Of a stretch of DNA of 64,000 nucleotides, positions 9,574 to 18,342 are shown piece after piece. Both the position numbers and the translations under genes were made by a program. How positions within the stretch are numbered: the first letter of the stretch is position 1; every line of letters begins with the position of its first letter. This stretch comes from Klebsiella quasivariicola. GTDB taxonomy: Bacteria; Pseudomonadota; Gammaproteobacteria; Enterobacterales; Enterobacteriaceae. The DNA lies in assembly GCF_002269255.1 (NCBI RefSeq), contig NZ_CP022823.1:3286001-3350000 (forward strand), read 5' to 3'. Below the pieces are notes generated by a model that worked only from the letters and a program-made list of their open reading frames with translations, did not search any database and was not told where the DNA came from.

Positions 9574-10056
9574 ATGACCCCTTTTTATCAATTGACGGCC
9601 ACCCGCCTGCGCGGCCAGCCCCTCTCAATGTCTGACTATACTGGCAAGGTGGTTCTGGTGGTGAATACGGCCAGCCATTGTGGCTTCACGCCGCAATATG
9701 CTGGCCTTGAAGCGCTCTACCAAAAGTACGCGGCTCAGGGGCTGGTTGTGCTGGGTTTCCCCTGCAACCAGTTTGGTCAGCAGGAACCCGGCGGTGCGGA
9801 TGAAATCGAGCAGACCTGTCACGTTAACTACGGCGTGAGCTTCCCGATGTTTGCGAAAGTGGACGTCAACGGCCCTGCCGCACACCCGCTGTTTCGTTAT
9901 CTGAAACAGGCGTTGCCCGGCATGCTCGGCGGCCGGATCAAGTGGAATTTCACCAAGTTCCTGATCGCTCGTGACGGCACCCCTCTCAGGCGTTTTGCCC
10001 CGTTCACGACACCGGAGAAAATGGAGGACGCCATTGTCGCTGCCCTCACGCGCTGA
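9574..10056 (+). CDS. Glutathione peroxidase-family thiol peroxidase
   Basis: A 160-residue peroxidase of the BtuE/GPx family that reduces hydrogen peroxide or lipid hydroperoxides. The catalytic tetrad is present: Cys36 in NTASHCGF (Cys, not Sec), Gln66 and Asn in PCNQFG, and Trp124 with Asn in KWNFTKFL. Cys82 can act as resolving Cys, which suggests thioredoxin rather than glutathione as reductant. The ATG at 9574 is chosen because CAGGAG lies before it; an in-frame upstream extension looks non-native. At 160 residues it is shorter than E. coli BtuE (about 183), so I do not assign that symbol. Confidence 0.93.
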   Translation: MTPFYQLTATRLRGQPLSMSDYTGKVVLVVNTASHCGFTPQYAGLEALYQKYAAQGLVVLGFPCNQFGQQEPGGADEIEQTCHVNYGVSFPMFAKVDVNGPAAHPLFRYLKQALPGMLGGRIKWNFTKFLIARDGTPLRRFAPFTTPEKMEDAIVAALTR

Positions 10057-10177
10057 GTGTTCCCGTCATGCCACGTTCACCTGGCGGTGGCTGGCTGCCC
10101 ATGCAAGGTAGACGTCGATCTCACGCGACCAGCAACCGTCTGTTGCTGGCCGATCTTCCACCTGCCCGGTCATCAGC

Positions 10178-10489
10178 CTACAGCGGCGACACGGCCTCAA
10201 CTTCATGCTGAAACACATAGGGGTCGGAGAGGAGTGCGAATGCGTCGTCGTCCGGATAGGTGACCGCGACGTGATAGTCTTCGCCTGCGAAGGCTTTGAC
10301 CGCCGCAAGATCCTGCCAGTAGGTGGCGAGAAAGAAATGCGCCCATTCGCCCTGGTTTTCCTGGCGCACCAGCGCGCCTCGGTTGCCGGGGATACCCCGG
10401 GCGTGTTCCACGCCGGTCCGCTCAAGGTGCCGGGCAAACCCCTCGGCATGTTGCAATGGCACACAGCCGTGCCAGGTCCTGACAATCAT
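10178..10489 (-). CDS. Antibiotic-biosynthesis-monooxygenase (ABM) domain protein
   Basis: A 103-residue single-domain protein with a ferredoxin-like dimeric alpha/beta-barrel pattern: MIVRTWHGCV at the start, AHFFLATYWQDLAAVKAFAG in the middle and a DPYVFQHEVEAV end. This is the layout of the ABM/YgiN-type family, whose members act as small oxygenases or stress proteins. The substrate cannot be told from sequence. An AGGAG lies before the ATG. It is convergent with the preceding peroxidase gene. The region 10490-10748 upstream of it shows no gene. Confidence 0.8.
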   Translation of the reverse strand: MIVRTWHGCVPLQHAEGFARHLERTGVEHARGIPGNRGALVRQENQGEWAHFFLATYWQDLAAVKAFAGEDYHVAVTYPDDDAFALLSDPYVFQHEVEAVSPL

Positions 10490-10748
10490 TTGCGTTCTCC
10501 TGTAATGATAAACGTCTCACCCTAACATCGACAGGCATTTCTGGGGGAGTACAACAATGCGGCGCTGGCAACAACACAAAATTATTTTGCCGGACGGGGA
10601 TATCCTCTCACTCTGCAGTATTTTCAACTGCGAAGCAGCATTGGGCCGAATCTTGCGCGACGAGTATCATTGTTAGCTGGCGCGGAAAAAAAACCGCAAC
10701 TCGTCCCCCCCGGGCAGTCTTATCGATACACGAGATACCTACGCCCCT

Positions 10749-11630
10749 TCAGGGCAACGCCAGCCGATCTTGATGGTCCGCAAAGAGAGTGATGAGATGG
10801 TCGGCGATAACCCGCACGCGTCTGGACCCGGCCAGGTCGGAATGCATCACCAGCCAAAGTGTTTGATCCGCACCGATCTCCGGCTGCAGGTACTGCAGCC
10901 CGCTGGCCCGCGCCATAAAGTGCGGCAGGACGCCCAGTCCAAGTCCCGCTGATACCGCGGAAACCTGGGCCACGAGCGTATTGGCTTCGACTTTACAGGG
11001 ACGCCCTCGCAGGGTGCGCGCGATCCATTGGGCGGCCGGCAGGTGCTGGTGAGTCTCCGGCCACCCCACAAAGTCCGCCTCGCTCAGCGACAGGCCGTCC
11101 GCGCCGGCCAGATAGCCGGCGGCGCCATAGACGCCAAACCCCACCGTCCCCAGCCGCTTTAACGTCAGATGCCCGATGTCAGGCTTAACCATGCGGATCG
11201 CCAGATCGGCATCCCGACGGTGCAGGTTCACCGGCTGCACGCCGCTCAACACCTCCACCCGCAGGTCAGGATAGTGGTCCAGGAGCCCTTTCAGTGACGG
11301 CAGAATAAAATGGGTGGCCAGGTTATCCGAGGTGGCCAGGCGGACAACCCCGGCGACATGCCCCTGCAGCTGCGCCGCTTCGCCGAACGCCAGGCCTGCG
11401 TATTCCAGCGCCTCCGCCCGCGCGAGCAGGGCTTCGCCATCGTCGGTCAGGCGATAGCCGCTCTGATGGCGGCTGAAAAGCGGGACCTTCAGCGACTGTT
11501 CCAGCCGATCCAGCCTGCGGGACACGGTGGCAATCCCCATGTTCATCTTGTCGGCAGCGCCGCTCAGCGTTCCCGCCCGGGCGATGGCGAGGAAGATGCG
11601 CGCATCGTCCCAATGAAATTCTGCTGTCAT
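10749..11630 (-). CDS. LysR-family transcriptional regulator
   Basis: A 293-residue LysR regulator. The N-terminal winged HTH is clear (FLAIARAGTLSGAADKMNMG and TVSRRLDRLEQSL, residues 12-50), followed by the periplasmic-binding-protein-like effector domain to the C-terminus. It is transcribed divergently from the MFS transporter gene at 11806, the usual arrangement for a LysR regulator and its target. The effector is unknown. Confidence 0.92.
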   Translation of the reverse strand: MTAEFHWDDARIFLAIARAGTLSGAADKMNMGIATVSRRLDRLEQSLKVPLFSRHQSGYRLTDDGEALLARAEALEYAGLAFGEAAQLQGHVAGVVRLATSDNLATHFILPSLKGLLDHYPDLRVEVLSGVQPVNLHRRDADLAIRMVKPDIGHLTLKRLGTVGFGVYGAAGYLAGADGLSLSEADFVGWPETHQHLPAAQWIARTLRGRPCKVEANTLVAQVSAVSAGLGLGVLPHFMARASGLQYLQPEIGADQTLWLVMHSDLAGSRRVRVIADHLITLFADHQDRLALP

Positions 11631-11805
11631 CTCTTTTCCGTTTATGGAAAACGGCTCTCCGTTTTCTGCTCTTTTTTATCAATTTTGCAGGGATGATACT
11701 GCACGCCACTCGCGGAGACAAACAGGCCATCCGATCGCCTGTGCTCTCCTCACCTGAACGTCCGTGCACCATGCGCGACTTCCCTCTTCTTAGGATACGC
11801 CTGAT

Positions 11806-12987
11806 ATGAAAGAGATTGCTTTACCCCTTAACCCAACCCCGGCGCGCGTCTGGATAGCCGTCATTGCGCTCGGGATCTGCGCCTTTTCGATCGTCACCAG
11901 CGAACTGGCGCCGGTGGGCATGCTTAGCGCCCTGGCAGCGGATTTTCACCAGACGGAATCCGGTATGGGGCTTGCCGTCACCGCCTACGGCTGGGTGGGC
12001 GCCCTGGCGGCCCTGCTTTCCGGCGCGATGCCGGCGCGTATTTCACGCAAGGCGCTGCTGGTCGGGCTCATGCTGACCCTGGCGCTTTCCTGCCTCGCGG
12101 CGACCCGGTCTTATTCCATGTTCGCCCTGATGAGCGCCCGCATGATTGGCGCCCTGGCGCATGGCGCCTTCTGGGCCTTAATTGGCATCGTCGCCGCGCA
12201 GCTGGCGCCGCCGCACCGGCTGGGGTTGGCTACGGCAATCATTTTTGGCGGCGTGTCGGCGGCCAGCGTGGTGGGGGTGCCGCTGGCAAGCTTTATCGCC
12301 ACTCTGGCGGGCTGGCGACACGCGTTTTTGGCGGTGGCCCTGTTGTCACTGGCCGCAGCGGTAGTGCTGTGCTCGACGCTGCCCGCGCCCACCCCGGTCA
12401 GGCTGCGTGTTTATCGCGATATCTTCCGCAATCCGCTGCTCTGTGGCCTGTATGGTGCCACGGCCTGCATCATTACCGCTCACTTTGCCGCCTTCACCTA
12501 CGTTGAACCGCTGCTGATAACACTGCAGGGAGTACCGGCGACCACCCTCTCCGGCCTGCTGCTGTTGTCAGGGATCTCCGGACTGGTGGGTAACGTTATC
12601 GCCGGTAAGCTTATCGATCGTCATCTGCAGGGGCTGATTTTTGCTTCACTGCTGCTGAGCGGGGGCGCGCTGGCGCTCCTCGGCACCGGACGGCTTGCCC
12701 CCCTGCCTTTCTGTTTTAGCGGGCTGCTGTTAGCCCTGTGGGGCGCCGGTATCGCGATTGTATTCGTCGGCTTACAGACCTGGCTGCTGCGCAGCGCAGG
12801 CGAGGTCGCCCAGCCGGCGTCCGCCATCTATGTGGCTATTTTTAATGCCGCCATCGGCACCGGGGCGCTTGTCGGCGGCCAGCTGATCGCCACCGCGGGC
12901 TTGTCAGGCATGGTGTGGCTGGCGGCGGGGATCATGGCGGGCAGTACGCTGCTGATCGCCCTGCTGAAAACGCCCTCAACCCGCTAA
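11806..12987 (+). CDS. MFS transporter, drug/sugar efflux (DHA1/SotB-like) type
   Basis: A 393-residue inner-membrane transporter with twelve predicted hydrophobic segments. Features of the DHA1 12-TM group are visible: SELAPVGMLSALAADF after TM1 and an RMIGALAHGAFWA segment in TM4. It probably exports a small molecule by proton antiport, and its divergent LysR neighbour probably controls it. The stop codon overlaps the stop of the convergent C45 gene by four bases. The substrate is unknown. Confidence 0.88.
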   Translation: MKEIALPLNPTPARVWIAVIALGICAFSIVTSELAPVGMLSALAADFHQTESGMGLAVTAYGWVGALAALLSGAMPARISRKALLVGLMLTLALSCLAATRSYSMFALMSARMIGALAHGAFWALIGIVAAQLAPPHRLGLATAIIFGGVSAASVVGVPLASFIATLAGWRHAFLAVALLSLAAAVVLCSTLPAPTPVRLRVYRDIFRNPLLCGLYGATACIITAHFAAFTYVEPLLITLQGVPATTLSGLLLLSGISGLVGNVIAGKLIDRHLQGLIFASLLLSGGALALLGTGRLAPLPFCFSGLLLALWGAGIAIVFVGLQTWLLRSAGEVAQPASAIYVAIFNAAIGTGALVGGQLIATAGLSGMVWLAAGIMAGSTLLIALLKTPSTR

Positions 12988-14000
12988 AGGCTGCCCTGTA
13001 AAACCGCGTTTTCCCGATCCAGCGTGAAGACCTGCCACGCGACCTGAGTCGCACTCAGGGTAAAAATGGCCGTCGCCAGCGTATTTTCCTCGTCCGGATC
13101 GTCGGGAGATAGCCGGTAAATCGGTAACAGCGGATCCTGCTGGTCGGAGAGCATCGCTTTCGCTGCTGCCCCATCCAGCGACGGATTCGACGCCAGCCAC
13201 GCGTCCAGGCGCTGCTGGCGTGAGCCGGAGCTCCCGGTCACGATCTGTTCCATGCCCTCAAGCTGGGGATGGATCAGATGGTTGGCATGCCCAAAGGTGG
13301 CGGTCAGCTCGCGCACTGAGCTGCCGGAGCCAGTAGCTTCCACGCTAAACAGACGGCTATCACCCATTTGACCCAGCGTGTGGTGAAACGCGCCCGCGCG
13401 CGGTGAGGCGGTCAGCAGGCTAATGGCCTCATCTAAGGTGGTGGCATTCAGCGATGCGCGGGCCAGAATCTGGCGCGGCATCCCGTCCGGACGATGCACG
13501 GCACGAATGTTGTTGACCGTATTAACTATCCCCTTCTCATTCACCGCGAAGGTGTGCCCGCACAGGGAGCCGGGATAGGCGAAGCTGGTGAAGGCGAGGC
13601 CCGCATCCGGCGTCACATGGACGATGGCGCATTCACCGCGCAGCTGCGGGAAGCCGTCTTCGTTGTGCGCAATAATTAACTCCCCCTCAGCGCATCTCCC
13701 CGCCAGGGTGGTGCAGCCATCCGACGTCGAACGTACCAGATCGCCGCGACAGTTCCAGGCAAACACCTCCTCCACTGGCGCCTGCAGCCCCTCTGCCATG
13801 CCCTCCAGCTCCTGCCAGATCAGCGGGAACTGAGCCTGGACGGCTGCGCGCATGCGCTGGATTTGTTCCGCCGTTTTCATGGCGGTGACGGTTTGCCACA
13901 GCGCTGTTTGCCTGATTTTAGTATGCCAGGCCTCACGACCAAACGCGCCAAGCTGCTGACCTACCGCACAGGCGGAACCACGGATTGCGATTGTTTTCAT
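12984..14000 (-). CDS. C45-family autoproteolytic acyltransferase/hydrolase
   Basis: An approximately 338-residue Ntn-hydrolase of the peptidase C45 (isopenicillin-N acyltransferase-like) family. It carries the self-cleavage site Gly95-Cys96 in STSDGCTTLAG; after cleavage Cys96 would be the N-terminal nucleophile of the beta chain. IIAHNEDG and the NEKGIVNTVNNI segment are further family blocks. Such enzymes hydrolyse or transfer acyl groups on amines or amino acids. It is the last gene of a minus-strand operon with an amino-acid ABC importer, so an N-acylated amino acid or related amide is a reasonable substrate guess. The start could instead be a GTG 15 bases upstream; neither has a strong ribosome-binding site. 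Confidence 0.87.
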   Translation of the reverse strand: MKTIAIRGSACAVGQQLGAFGREAWHTKIRQTALWQTVTAMKTAEQIQRMRAAVQAQFPLIWQELEGMAEGLQAPVEEVFAWNCRGDLVRSTSDGCTTLAGRCAEGELIIAHNEDGFPQLRGECAIVHVTPDAGLAFTSFAYPGSLCGHTFAVNEKGIVNTVNNIRAVHRPDGMPRQILARASLNATTLDEAISLLTASPRAGAFHHTLGQMGDSRLFSVEATGSGSSVRELTATFGHANHLIHPQLEGMEQIVTGSSGSRQQRLDAWLASNPSLDGAAAKAMLSDQQDPLLPIYRLSPDDPDEENTLATAIFTLSATQVAWQVFTLDRENAVLQGSL

Positions 14001-14021
14001 ATTGTCATTATTCACTTATGT

Positions 14022-14750
14022 TCAGGATACATGTTGTAAAAACTCTTGCAGACGCGGATTGCTGCTGGCTGTGAGCAGCACCTCAGGTGAACCATCTTCG
14101 GCAATGGTGCCGCCATCGATAAAGATCAACCGCGAAGCGACCTCTCTGGCAAAGCCAATCTCATGCGTCACAATCACCATTGTCATGCCCTCTTCGGCCA
14201 GCGAGCGCATAACCTTTAACACTTCATGCCGCAGTTCGGGATCGAGGGCGGAGGTTGGCTCATCAAATAACATCATTTTGGGTTTCACCGCCAGGGCGCG
14301 AGCAATCGCCACCCGCTGCTGCTGACCGCCAGAGAGTTGCGCCGGATAGTGGTTAGCGCGTTCACGCAGACTCACGCGGTCCAGCAATGCCAGCGCCTGC
14401 TCCCGCGCCGCGGCCTTGCTCTGCTTACGTACGCGAACCGGACCGAACATGACATTCTCCAGGGCGGTCAGATGCGGGAACAAATGAAACTGTTGAAACA
14501 CCATACCGGCTTCGCGGCGAATATCACACTCATTGGCGTGCGGATCCGTAATATGCATGCCCGCCACCAGCAGCGTGCCCGAGGAGATCTCCTCCAGCTT
14601 ATTAATGCAGCGCAGCAGGGTCGATTTTCCCGAGCCGGAGGGGCCAATGATCACCACCACCTCGCCCGCTTCAATCTTTAAATTGATATCGTGCAGTACC
14701 TGAGTGGCGCCGAAGTTTTTCGCCACCGCGCTAAATTCAACCATGCTCAT
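14022..14750 (-). CDS. Polar amino-acid ABC transporter, ATP-binding subunit
   Basis: A 242-residue ATPase of the GlnQ/HisP type. Walker A GPSGSGKST, the Q-loop FQQFHLFPHLT, the ABC signature LSGGQQQRVAIARAL, Walker B MMLFDEPTSALD and the switch His in VIVTHE are all present. Its start overlaps the stop of the permease gene by four bases (ATGA), indicating translational coupling. It powers import of a polar or charged amino-acid-like solute with the neighbouring permease and binding protein. Confidence 0.96.
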   Translation of the reverse strand: MSMVEFSAVAKNFGATQVLHDINLKIEAGEVVVIIGPSGSGKSTLLRCINKLEEISSGTLLVAGMHITDPHANECDIRREAGMVFQQFHLFPHLTALENVMFGPVRVRKQSKAAAREQALALLDRVSLRERANHYPAQLSGGQQQRVAIARALAVKPKMMLFDEPTSALDPELRHEVLKVMRSLAEEGMTMVIVTHEIGFAREVASRLIFIDGGTIAEDGSPEVLLTASSNPRLQEFLQHVS

Positions 14751-15406
14751 AAAATATGGATCCTTTTCTCAAGTTGTTTCAGCAGGAAGCTCAGACACAA
14801 TGTCAACAACAGATAAATCATCGCCACCGCGGTCCACACCTCCAGCGCACGAAAGTTACCGGCAATAATCTCTTGTCCCTGGCGGGTTAATTCCGCCACG
14901 CCAATGACAATAAACAGCGAGGTATCTTTTATACTGATAATCCACTGATTGCCTAACGCCGGGATCATTCGCCGAAAAGCCAGCGGCATAATGACATGCC
15001 ATAATGTACTGCGCGGCGATAGTCCCATCGCCAGGCTGGCTTCTTTAAATCCTTTATTGATTGACAGAATCGCGCCCCGGGTGATCTCGGCAATATAAGC
15101 GCCGGAATTAATGACAATAGTGATAATGGCGGCGGGGACCGGGTCAATACGCACCGGCAATACCATCGGAAGGGCGAAATAGATAAACATCACCTGCACC
15201 ATAATAGGCGTTCCGCGGATTAATTCGACAAACACCAGCGACACCGTTTTGGCTATTTTACCGCCTAATGCGCGGCAGGTCCCCGCCAGCAAACCAATAA
15301 TTAACCCGCCCAACAACCCTGTTAACGAAATAATCAGCGTCAGCTGCAAGCCTTGCATCAGCAGCGGTAATGCTTCCCAAATATAGCGACTGTCAAAATT
15401 CATCAT
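14747..15406 (-). CDS. Polar amino-acid ABC transporter, permease subunit
   Basis: A 219-residue inner-membrane protein of the HisM/GlnP family with about five hydrophobic segments. The EAA loop that contacts the ATPase is visible as EASLAMGLSPRSTLWHVIMP. Only one permease gene is present, so the transporter probably uses a permease homodimer. The frame opens further upstream from a TTG; the first ATG of an ATGATG pair is used here. Confidence 0.94.
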   Translation of the reverse strand: MMNFDSRYIWEALPLLMQGLQLTLIISLTGLLGGLIIGLLAGTCRALGGKIAKTVSLVFVELIRGTPIMVQVMFIYFALPMVLPVRIDPVPAAIITIVINSGAYIAEITRGAILSINKGFKEASLAMGLSPRSTLWHVIMPLAFRRMIPALGNQWIISIKDTSLFIVIGVAELTRQGQEIIAGNFRALEVWTAVAMIYLLLTLCLSFLLKQLEKRIHIL

Positions 15407-15454
15407 TGTACCCGTCAAGAAAATATGAGGTCGGATCGCGCCGACCTGGCAGGG

Positions 15455-16207
15455 TTATTTCGGCTGCTTAGCAAACCATTTAACGTAAATCTTATCGTAG
15501 GTGCCATCGGCACGCAGGGCCTGCAGCGCCTGGTTTACTTTTGGCGTCAGACTACTGTTTTTCTGCATCGCAAAGCCATACTGCTGTGGCAGAATGCTGT
15601 CCGTCTCACCGGTGGATTTGACCTTGCCATTACCCGCCGTCTTCACGTAGTAAAGGACATTTGGCGAATCGTGAACGACGGCATCGAGATTACCGGCCTG
15701 CAGGTCAAGATAGGCGTTATCGATGTTCGGGAACTCGATATAATTCGCTTTATATTTGCTTTTCATAAAGCTGGCCGCCGCCGTCCCCTGCTTAAGGCCG
15801 ACTTTTTTCCCGGTCAAATCACTGAATTTAACAATAGTATTGTCAGTACTTTTCACGGCCATTAACAGATCGGCATTATAATACCCGTCACTGAAATCCA
15901 CGACCTGTTTACGCGCATCGGTAATTGTTATACCCGCCATCGCCACATCCAGATTACGCGATTGTAATCCGGGGATCAGGCCGCCAAAATCCATTGGCCT
16001 TAATTCGTAGCTGATATGCATTTTCTTCGCGATGGCATCCCACAAATCGATATCAAACCCGACATATTTATCACCTTGTTTAAATTCAAAAGGGACAAAA
16101 GCAGTATCGACACCTACCGTTATTTTATCCTGGGCGGCGGTAGCAAAACTGGCTGAACAGATAACCAATGCCAGTGTGAGTTTTAATTTATTCAATAATC
16201 CAGTCAT
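15455..16207 (-). CDS. Amino-acid ABC transporter, periplasmic binding protein
   Basis: A 250-residue SBP_bac_3-family receptor with a signal peptide ending near ATAAQ. Typical blocks are VGVDTAFVPFEFK, YVGFDIDLWDAIAKKM, DVAMAGITITDARKQVVDFS and GLKQGTAAASFM, close to the GlnH layout. The Arg of TDARK normally binds the ligand carboxylate, so an alpha-amino-acid-like ligand is expected. It lies in one transcription unit with the permease and ATPase genes. Confidence 0.95.
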   Translation of the reverse strand: MTGLLNKLKLTLALVICSASFATAAQDKITVGVDTAFVPFEFKQGDKYVGFDIDLWDAIAKKMHISYELRPMDFGGLIPGLQSRNLDVAMAGITITDARKQVVDFSDGYYNADLLMAVKSTDNTIVKFSDLTGKKVGLKQGTAAASFMKSKYKANYIEFPNIDNAYLDLQAGNLDAVVHDSPNVLYYVKTAGNGKVKSTGETDSILPQQYGFAMQKNSSLTPKVNQALQALRADGTYDKIYVKWFAKQPK

Positions 16208-16298
16208 AATTACCCTCAGCGTCAGTGAAATAGCCTACAACGAACGTCAACCTGCGAAATATATCGCCGGAAGAACCAATAATAAGCGCGGATATGCC

Positions 16299-16318
16299 GG
16301 GCGCAGGATTATGCGCCC
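16299..16318. other. Intergenic hairpin in the catabolic operon
   Basis: GGGCGCA/TGCGCCC, a 7-bp perfect stem with a six-base loop, lies between the CMD-family gene and the binding-protein gene. There is no T run on either strand. It may be an mRNA-processing or stabilising element that lets the binding protein be made in excess, as is common in ABC operons; this is inference. Confidence 0.45.
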
Positions 16319-16334
16319 GAATTAAAACGATAAC

Positions 16335-16889
16335 TTATTCAGAAAACAGCGAGTCAGAGGTATCCGGTGCTGGCGTCTGGGCGCAGTTCATCACCATCGA
16401 GAGAAAACTGTAATAACCGTTTATCCCAATCAGATCCACGACCCCCTTTTCGCCCCATAACGCAATGGCCTGCTGCCAGGTATCATCGCTGACCTTTTGC
16501 TGTTGATGCAGTTGCTGACAAAAGTCATAGATCACCTGCTCATCGGGCCGGAGATCGTCTGGCGGGCGCTGTTGCTTAATCGCCCGCACCGCCGCGGCAG
16601 AAATGCCTTTCTCACGTGCGATTGGCGCATGGATCGCCCACTCAACCGGCTGTGACCAGTGCCGTGCGGTCAGCAAAATCACCAGTTCAGAAAGACGCTG
16701 GCCCAGCGCGCTGCGATAACGCAGGTACTCCCCCATACGCTGGGCATGCGCCATCAGCTCAGGGCTACGCAGCAGCGGTTCAAAAGGCGGCAGCAAGGCG
16801 CCGCGCGGCCCATTGATAATCTCTTCCGCTAACTGACGTTGCTGGTCGTCCCATTCTTGTTCCGCTAAGGGCGGCAAACGATTGATCAT
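16335..16889 (-). CDS. Carboxymuconolactone decarboxylase-family protein
   Basis: A 184-residue protein with the CMD/AhpD-like all-helical fold. LSELVILLTARHWSQPVEWAIHAPIA is the characteristic helix region, in which a CxxC is replaced by WSQPVEW, so this is the decarboxylase-like, not the peroxiredoxin-reductase-like, branch. The start overlaps the aminotransferase stop by four bases, so the two are translated together. The reaction is unknown; in this operon it may process a ring or a keto acid made downstream of transamination. Confidence 0.87.
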   Translation of the reverse strand: MINRLPPLAEQEWDDQQRQLAEEIINGPRGALLPPFEPLLRSPELMAHAQRMGEYLRYRSALGQRLSELVILLTARHWSQPVEWAIHAPIAREKGISAAAVRAIKQQRPPDDLRPDEQVIYDFCQQLHQQQKVSDDTWQQAIALWGEKGVVDLIGINGYYSFLSMVMNCAQTPAPDTSDSLFSE

Positions 16890-18214
16890 AATTTCCCCGT
16901 CTCTTCGCGGATCACGCTCTCCAGGGTATCGACCACAAAGTCGATCTGCGCCGGGGTGATGATAAACGGCGGTGCGATCAGGATGTGATCGCCATACTGA
17001 CCATCGATCGTGCCGCCCATGGGATAGACCATCAGTCCACGCGCCATACAGTGTGCTTTGATCGCCGCATGCAGCTTCAGGTCAGGATCGAACGGCGTTT
17101 TGTCGTCTTTATCGCGCACCAGCTCGACGCCGGCAAACAGGCCGCGTCCGCGTGTATTCCCGACATGCGGTAACTCACCCAGCACCTCGCGCAGGGCCTT
17201 CTGCAGATAGGCGCCCTGCTGTTTGACGGCATCCAGCAAATTATCGCGCGCAATCACCTGCTGCACCGCCAGGGCTGCCGACGCGGCGGTAGCATGACAA
17301 ATGTAAGTGTGACCATGCTGGAACAACCCGCTGCCCGCCTTCAGCGCGGCGACAATAGTCTCACTCGCCAGTACCGCGCCAATCGGCTGATAGCCTCCAC
17401 CGAGTCCCTTGGCGATGGCCACTAAATCGGGCACTACGTCGTCCTGTTCAAACGCATGCAGCGTCCCGGTCCGCCCCATACCGCACATCACCTCATCGGC
17501 GATATACAGGATGCCGTATTTGTCGCACAGGCGGCGCACGCCTTTCAGATACCCCGGCGTCGGCGGCGTGGCTCCCGTCGTCGCCCCGACGACGGTTTCC
17601 GCACAGAAACCGATAATCGTTTCCGGGCCGGCCTCAAGGATGGCTTGCTCCAGCTCATTAAGCAGACGCTCGGTATATTGTTGTTGGGTCTCGTCAGCCC
17701 GGCGATCGCGGTACTCGTTGCAGGCTGAGACGCGGATGACATCCATTAATAAGGGGGCAAACTGACGACGGCGCCATTCGTTACCGCCCACCGCCAGCGC
17801 GCCCAGCGTATTGCCGTGATAGCTCTGTTTACGGGCGATAAAGCGGGTGCGCGATGGCTGGCCGATCTCCACAACGTACTGCCGCGCCATCTTCAGCGCC
17901 GTCTCTATTGCCTCGGATCCGCCTGAGACAAAGTAGGCGTAGTTCAGCTCGCCAGGCGCTGTACGCGTGAGATGGTCGGCCAGCTGCTCTACGACATTGC
18001 TGGTAAAAAAGCTGGTGTGCGCATAGGCCAGCCGATCGATCTGGCGGTGCATCGCCGCCAGCACATCAGGATGCGCGTGCCCGAGGCAGGAAACGGCGGC
18101 CCCGCCGCAGGCATCGAGATACGGTTTGCCCTGGGCATCAAAGATATAGGCCCCTTGCGCGCGTGAGGCGACCATCGGCGTGCTACGCAGGCTGCGGTGA
18201 ATGACATGACTCAT
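16886..18214 (-). CDS. Class III PLP-dependent aminotransferase
   Basis: A 442-residue omega/acetylornithine-type aminotransferase. SGGSEAIETALKMARQY binds the cofactor phosphate, SYHGNTLGAL is the aromatic/His stack on PLP, IADEVMCGMGRTG carries the conserved Asp, and Lys269 in AIAKGLGGGYQPIG is the PLP Schiff-base lysine. Length fits the family (about 440). It is the first gene of the operon that continues with the CMD protein, the ABC importer and the C45 hydrolase. A promoter with an embedded palindrome lies directly upstream. Confidence 0.95.
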   Translation of the reverse strand: MSHVIHRSLRSTPMVASRAQGAYIFDAQGKPYLDACGGAAVSCLGHAHPDVLAAMHRQIDRLAYAHTSFFTSNVVEQLADHLTRTAPGELNYAYFVSGGSEAIETALKMARQYVVEIGQPSRTRFIARKQSYHGNTLGALAVGGNEWRRRQFAPLLMDVIRVSACNEYRDRRADETQQQYTERLLNELEQAILEAGPETIIGFCAETVVGATTGATPPTPGYLKGVRRLCDKYGILYIADEVMCGMGRTGTLHAFEQDDVVPDLVAIAKGLGGGYQPIGAVLASETIVAALKAGSGLFQHGHTYICHATAASAALAVQQVIARDNLLDAVKQQGAYLQKALREVLGELPHVGNTRGRGLFAGVELVRDKDDKTPFDPDLKLHAAIKAHCMARGLMVYPMGGTIDGQYGDHILIAPPFIITPAQIDFVVDTLESVIREETGKL

Positions 18215-18263
18215 ACTGGGTTCGGCTCCTGAATCCGCGACATTAATTGAGCGTATCTTGCAG

Positions 18264-18284
18264 GATCCATTTGGATCACGTCAA
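18264..18284 (-). promoter_or_regulatory. Operon promoter with palindromic operator
   Basis: On the minus strand a -35-like TTGACG (18279-18284) is followed directly by the palindrome GATCCA-AA-TGGATC (18264-18277), which fills the space before a weak -10-like sequence. A bound regulator would exclude RNA polymerase. The palindrome recurs in altered form 60 bases away. It lies about 50 bases before the aminotransferase start codon. Confidence 0.55.
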
Positions 18285-18323
18285 CGAAATAAAGATATAA
18301 ATGCATCCATTATTCTTATATCA

Positions 18324-18337
18324 GATACATTTGAATC
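18324..18337. promoter_or_regulatory. Second operator-like box for the catabolic operon
   Basis: GATACATTTGAATC matches the box at 18264-18277 (GATCCATTTGGATC) at 12 of 14 positions. The centre-to-centre distance is 60 bp, close to six helical turns. The neighbouring RpiR-type regulator is the obvious candidate to bind both. Confidence 0.5.
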
Positions 18338-18342
18338 ATTTA

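Noticed and set aside
10066..10177. A minus-strand tail reading SREIDVYLAWAASHRQVNVA next to the ABM gene
   Set aside because: It looks protein-like but is in a different frame from the ABM gene and has no start; too short to call a gene remnant.
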